From an uncultured Blautia sp. (GTDB lineage: Bacteria; Bacillota; Clostridia; Lachnospirales; Lachnospiraceae), in contig CABSEJ010000148.1 in assembly GCA_902476765.1 (NCBI GenBank), positions 1 to 8,038 of the forward strand: 8,038 nt of DNA, given 5' to 3'. A program made the position numbers and the translations under genes. Below the pieces are notes generated by a model, which had not been told where the DNA came from, did not search any database, and saw only the letters and a list, made by a program, of their open reading frames with translations. The first letter of the stretch is position 1, and the number at the start of each line of letters is the position of its first letter. Positions 5,272 through 8,038 of the stretch are shown piece after piece.

Positions 5272-5889
5272 ATGAAAAGTCGAAAGAAAAAGAGAATAAA
5301 AGCAGACGTAAAGAGCCTGGAAGTCCAGAGAGATATGGCTCTTAAATTTATAAAAAGTGAAAAAGGACAAAAGGTTTTTTCCTGGGTTTTTCAGATAGCG
5401 GTGGTCTTGGCCCTGGCAGGTGTGGTGGCTATCTTCTTTTTTCAGAGTATTGTTATGCAGGAAAGCAGCATGGAACCGACTTTCCAGACAGGAGAAAAAT
5501 TTTTTATCAATAAAATGGCTTATAAGCTTGGCAGTCCCAAACGAGGGGATATTATTGCTTTCACCAAGGATGGGAAGGATAATTCGGCCATTCATATCAA
5601 ACGGGTAATCGGACTTCCGGGAGAAAGGATTCAGATTCGTGAGGGGATAATATATATTGACGGGGAAGAGTATGAGGAAGAGGGCGATTTCCCGCAGATA
5701 ACCAATCCGGGTCTTGCAGAGGACGGTGTAACCCTGAAAAGCAATGAATATTTTGTTCTGGGAGACAACCGGAATAACAGTGAAGACAGCCGCTTTGCGG
5801 AGGTGAAAAATGTAAATAAAAAATACATCGAGGGAAAGGTGTGGTTCTGCATCTCGCCTTTTCAAAAGATGGGATTTGTAAAACATTAG
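5272..5889 (+). CDS. lepB: type I signal peptidase
   Basis: A membrane serine protease of the S26 family that removes signal peptides from exported proteins on the outer face of the membrane. From ATG 5272 it is 205 residues: a lysine/arginine-rich cytoplasmic N-terminus (about 1-35), one transmembrane helix (about 37-58), then the catalytic domain. The Ser/Lys dyad is S66 in ESSMEPTF and K110 in IHIKRVIGLPGE; later conserved boxes are KRGDIIAF (90-97) and the LGDNRNNSEDSR segment (163-174). The single N-terminal membrane helix is the Gram-positive SipS-like form. AGGA (5263-5266) is well spaced for this start; the longer GTG 5113 version lacks a site and would begin next to the terminator. 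The rbgA ATG follows 14 bases after its stop. Confidence 0.96.
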   Translation: MKSRKKKRIKADVKSLEVQRDMALKFIKSEKGQKVFSWVFQIAVVLALAGVVAIFFFQSIVMQESSMEPTFQTGEKFFINKMAYKLGSPKRGDIIAFTKDGKDNSAIHIKRVIGLPGERIQIREGIIYIDGEEYEEEGDFPQITNPGLAEDGVTLKSNEYFVLGDNRNNSEDSRFAEVKNVNKKYIEGKVWFCISPFQKMGFVKH

Positions 5890-5903
5890 AAACGAGGAAT
5901 AGT

Positions 5904-6761
5904 ATGAATTATCAATGGTATCCGGGGCACATGACAAAAGCAAAGCGCATGATGCAGGAGAACATAAAACTGATAGATTTGATTATAGAAGTGGTGGATG
6001 CCAGGATTCCCATGTCCAGCAGAAACCCTGACATTGATGAGCTGGGGAAAAATAAGGCCAGGCTACTTCTTCTTAATAAAGCCGACTTGGCGGACCAAAG
6101 AGAGAACGAAAAATGGAGTATTTACTTCCAGAAAAAGGGCTATGTGGTATTGAAACTGAATTCCAGAAGCGGAGCAGGGGTAAAAGCCGTTCTTCCTGCC
6201 ATTATGGAGGCCTGTCAGGAGAAAATAGAGAGAGACAGAAGAAGAGGTATCAAAAACCGGCCCGTCCGTGCTATGGTGGTGGGAATTCCCAATGTGGGAA
6301 AATCTACTTTTATCAATTCTTTTGCCGGAAAAGCCTGTACAAAAACAGGCAATAAACCGGGAGTTACCAAAGGTAAGCAGTGGATAAGGATTAACAAAAG
6401 TGTAGAATTACTGGATACCCCGGGAATCCTGTGGCCTAAGTTTGAGGACCAGCAGGTGGGTGCCAGGCTGGCTATGGTAGGCTCTATCCGGGATGAAATT
6501 CTGAACTTAGAAGAGCTTTCCCTGGAGCTTTTAGGATTCCTGGAAAAGAGTTATCCGGGAATTCTGGAAGAGCGTTACAATATTGAGGAAACCGAAAACA
6601 GGGTAAAAATGCTGGAGCAGGTAGCTGAAAACCGGAAATGTCTGCAAAAGGGAAATGAGTTGGATTACCTGAAGGCAGCTAATATACTGCTGGAAGAGTT
6701 CAGAAACGGAAAAATCGGGAAAATTACCCTGGAGCCTGCTCCCATGCATGAGGAAAACTAG
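5904..6761 (+). CDS. rbgA: RbgA (YlqF), circularly permuted ribosome biogenesis GTPase
   Basis: RbgA is needed for late assembly of the 50S subunit; in Bacillus subtilis its loss leaves a 45S intermediate. The 285-residue product matches the family (about 280-290). The GTPase motifs appear in the permuted order: G4 NKAD (58-61), G5-like SRSGAG (87-92), G1 GIPNVGKS (127-134), G2 in PGVTKG (152-157), and G3 DTPG (171-174) followed by ILWPKF. The N-terminal YPGHMTKAKRMM (6-17) is also diagnostic. The C-terminal helical domain (about 195-275) binds rRNA. GAGG (5894-5897) supports ATG 5904; the upstream open frame overlaps lepB. The next gene, rnhB, starts one base after its stop. Confidence 0.97.
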   Translation: MNYQWYPGHMTKAKRMMQENIKLIDLIIEVVDARIPMSSRNPDIDELGKNKARLLLLNKADLADQRENEKWSIYFQKKGYVVLKLNSRSGAGVKAVLPAIMEACQEKIERDRRRGIKNRPVRAMVVGIPNVGKSTFINSFAGKACTKTGNKPGVTKGKQWIRINKSVELLDTPGILWPKFEDQQVGARLAMVGSIRDEILNLEELSLELLGFLEKSYPGILEERYNIEETENRVKMLEQVAENRKCLQKGNELDYLKAANILLEEFRNGKIGKITLEPAPMHEEN

Positions 6762-6762
6762 G

Positions 6763-7533
6763 ATGAAAAGTATACTGGAAATAAAAGAAGAATTTAAACT
6801 GGCGCCGGAGGGGAAACTTCCGGCGCTTTGCGAAAGTTACAGAGAAGACAACAGAAAGGGAGTCCAGAAGCTTTTGCTTCAGGCCCATAAGCGTATGGAA
6901 TTTCTGGAAAAAGAGAGACAGCGACTGGAGCTGATGCGGGAGTATGAGCACAAATATGAATATTTAGGCTATGTATGCGGCATCGACGAGGCGGGAAGAG
7001 GCCCCTTTGCCGGCCCTGTGGTGGCGGGAGCTGTAATTTTGCCGAAGGACTGTGAGATTTTAGGACTGAATGATTCTAAGCAGCTGTCGGAAAAGAGAAG
7101 AGAAGAGCTCTATGAGGAAATTATGGAAAAAGCAGTGGCAGCTCAGGTGGGCTATGCTTCACCAGAACGGATTGATGAAATTAACATCCTTCAGGCCACC
7201 TATGAGGCTATGAGGGACGCTCTTTCCAAGCTGCAGGTAAAGCCGCAGATTCTGCTTAACGATGCAGTGAAAATACCGGGAATCGATATTCCCCAGGTTC
7301 CCATTATCAAAGGGGACGCAAAAAGCCTGTCTATAGCAGCAGCCAGTATCCTGGCCAAGGTGACCAGGGACAGACTGATGCGGGAATATGATAAGCTGAT
7401 GCCCCAGTACGGCTTTGCCTCCCATAAGGGCTACGGTTCCAGAGAGCATATTGAAGCGCTGAAAAAATATGGCCCTTCTCCCATACATAGAAAGACGTTT
7501 ATCCGCAATGTTCTGGGGGAAACAGAAAATTAA
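6763..7533 (+). CDS. rnhB: ribonuclease HII
   Basis: RNase HII nicks DNA-RNA junctions and starts removal of ribonucleotides misincorporated in DNA. The product is 256 residues: an N-terminal helical extension (about 1-65) typical of the Firmicute enzymes, then the catalytic domain. The active-site set is D75 and E76 in GIDEAGRGP, D167 in LNDAV and D185 in KGDAKS; other conserved segments are LNDSKQLSEKRRE (102-114), AAASILAKVTRD (192-203) and FASHKGYGS (218-226). I start at ATG 6763, with GAGGA (6750-6754) at normal spacing, rather than ATG 6748, which has no site and overlaps rbgA by 14 bases. A 52-base gap separates it from yraN. Confidence 0.97.
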   Translation: MKSILEIKEEFKLAPEGKLPALCESYREDNRKGVQKLLLQAHKRMEFLEKERQRLELMREYEHKYEYLGYVCGIDEAGRGPFAGPVVAGAVILPKDCEILGLNDSKQLSEKRREELYEEIMEKAVAAQVGYASPERIDEINILQATYEAMRDALSKLQVKPQILLNDAVKIPGIDIPQVPIIKGDAKSLSIAAASILAKVTRDRLMREYDKLMPQYGFASHKGYGSREHIEALKKYGPSPIHRKTFIRNVLGETEN

Positions 7534-7585
7534 AAGCTGTCAGAGGGCAAAGGGGGAAGAAAAAGCAGCAGGCAGGTGATGGAGG

Positions 7586-7957
7586 ATGGAGACAGAAAAG
7601 AAAGTTTCTTCCAGGGAACGGGGAGCTTATTATGAGCAGCAGGCCCGTTTGCAGTTAGAAAAAGCAGGCTATAAGATTCTGGAACAGAATTACCGTTTCC
7701 GCAAAGGGGAGATTGATTTGATTGCAAAGGACGGGGAATATCTCTGCTTCATAGAAGTGAAATTCAGGCAGGGAGGACAGATGGGAAAGCCGGAAGAATC
7801 AGTAGATAAAAGAAAGCAGAAAAGGATTTCTAAAACTGCTCTCTATTATCTCATGGACAAGGGCCTGAGCCTGTCTACGCCCTGCAGATTTGATGTGATA
7901 TGCGGGGAGCCGGAGGGCTGGAGACTGATAAGGAATGCCTTTACTTTTCAGATGTAA
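7586..7957 (+). CDS. yraN: YraN family (UPF0102) nuclease-fold protein
   Basis: A 123-residue protein of the YraN/UPF0102 family, commonly next to rnhB. The core is a PD-(D/E)XK-like nuclease fold: ERGAYYEQQA (11-20), GYKILEQNYRFRKGEIDLIA (28-47), and FIEVKFR (55-61). The candidate metal-site residues are E42, D44, E57 and K59, all present, so an active nuclease is plausible although the family's role is not firmly established. A stop in frame at 7577-7579 means ATG 7586 is the earliest ATG; AGGTGAT (7574-7580) is its Shine-Dalgarno. Confidence 0.93.
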   Translation: METEKKVSSRERGAYYEQQARLQLEKAGYKILEQNYRFRKGEIDLIAKDGEYLCFIEVKFRQGGQMGKPEESVDKRKQKRISKTALYYLMDKGLSLSTPCRFDVICGEPEGWRLIRNAFTFQM

Positions 7958-7980
7958 GAATAAGGAAAAGGAGTATGGAT

Positions 7981-8038
7981 ATGGAAATAAAATGGGATAC
8001 CTATACAGAAAAGCATATGGAGTTAAAAGAGAACCAGG
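7981..8038 (+). CDS. unidentified gene, 5' end only
   Basis: Nineteen codons are visible before the window ends, reading MEIKWDTYTEKHMELKENQ. GGAG (7970-7973) is seven bases from ATG 7981; an in-frame ATG at 7975 is too close to that site. It is 23 bases after yraN and probably in the same operon. The fragment is charged, with no signal peptide, and too short to assign. Confidence 0.6.
   Translation, partial: MEIKWDTYTEKHMELKENQ

Noticed and set aside
5145..5345. Small 66-residue open frame overlapping the lepB start
   Set aside because: No ribosome binding site, overlaps lepB out of frame, and the C-terminal half is a frame-shifted reading of the lysine-rich LepB N-terminus.
5065..5943. 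Long antisense frame (292 residues) opposite lepB
   Set aside because: The length is notable, but lepB on the other strand has every catalytic motif, and the antisense translation shows no domain, no plausible start site and a Phe/Ser/His-rich shadow composition.

Overview
The window looks like chromosomal core-genome DNA from a low-to-mid-GC Firmicute, most likely a Clostridia member of the Lachnospiraceae type. This rests on gene order (ylxM-ffh-rpsP-khpA-rimM-trmD-rplS-lepB-rbgA-rnhB-yraN, the Gram-positive SRP/ribosome cluster), strong AGGAGG-type ribosome binding sites, consensus SigA promoters, and A/G-rich codons. The family-level placement is an inference. All genes are on the plus strand and there are no mobile elements, CRISPR arrays, tRNAs or rRNAs.

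Layout. Bases 1-101 are a short leader, possibly with the last codons of an upstream gene, ending in an A-rich tract and a good SigA promoter (102-130). This drives ylxM, ffh, rpsP and khpA (147-2371): two signal recognition particle proteins, ribosomal protein S16 and a KH-domain RNA chaperone. A hairpin with a T-tract at 2391-2430 looks like an intrinsic terminator or attenuator between khpA and rimM. Then come rimM (16S processing and 30S assembly) and a long trmD gene (2971-4425). A 265-base gap carries a perfect-consensus promoter (4557-4585) and a roughly 100-base structured leader for rplS, which ends in a long terminator-like hairpin (5051-5106). After a 165-base stretch with no recognised gene come lepB, rbgA, rnhB and yraN, closely spaced, followed by the first codons of an unidentified gene cut by the window end.

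How the genes work together. YlxM, Ffh and LepB belong to protein export: SRP targets nascent chains and LepB cleaves signal peptides. RpsP, RplS, RimM and RbgA are ribosome components or assembly factors. TrmD methylates G37 of tRNAs to keep the reading frame. KhpA is an RNA-binding protein. RnhB removes ribonucleotides from DNA. YraN is a conserved nuclease-fold protein of unsettled role.

The one real surprise is the trmD product. It is 484 residues rather than about 240. A complete-looking SPOUT methyltransferase is followed, with almost no linker, by a flavodoxin-like domain and a two-cluster [4Fe-4S] ferredoxin module. A continuous in-frame fusion of an essential tRNA modification enzyme to a flavin/iron-sulfur electron carrier is not an arrangement I know, and it is the main candidate for undescribed biology here.
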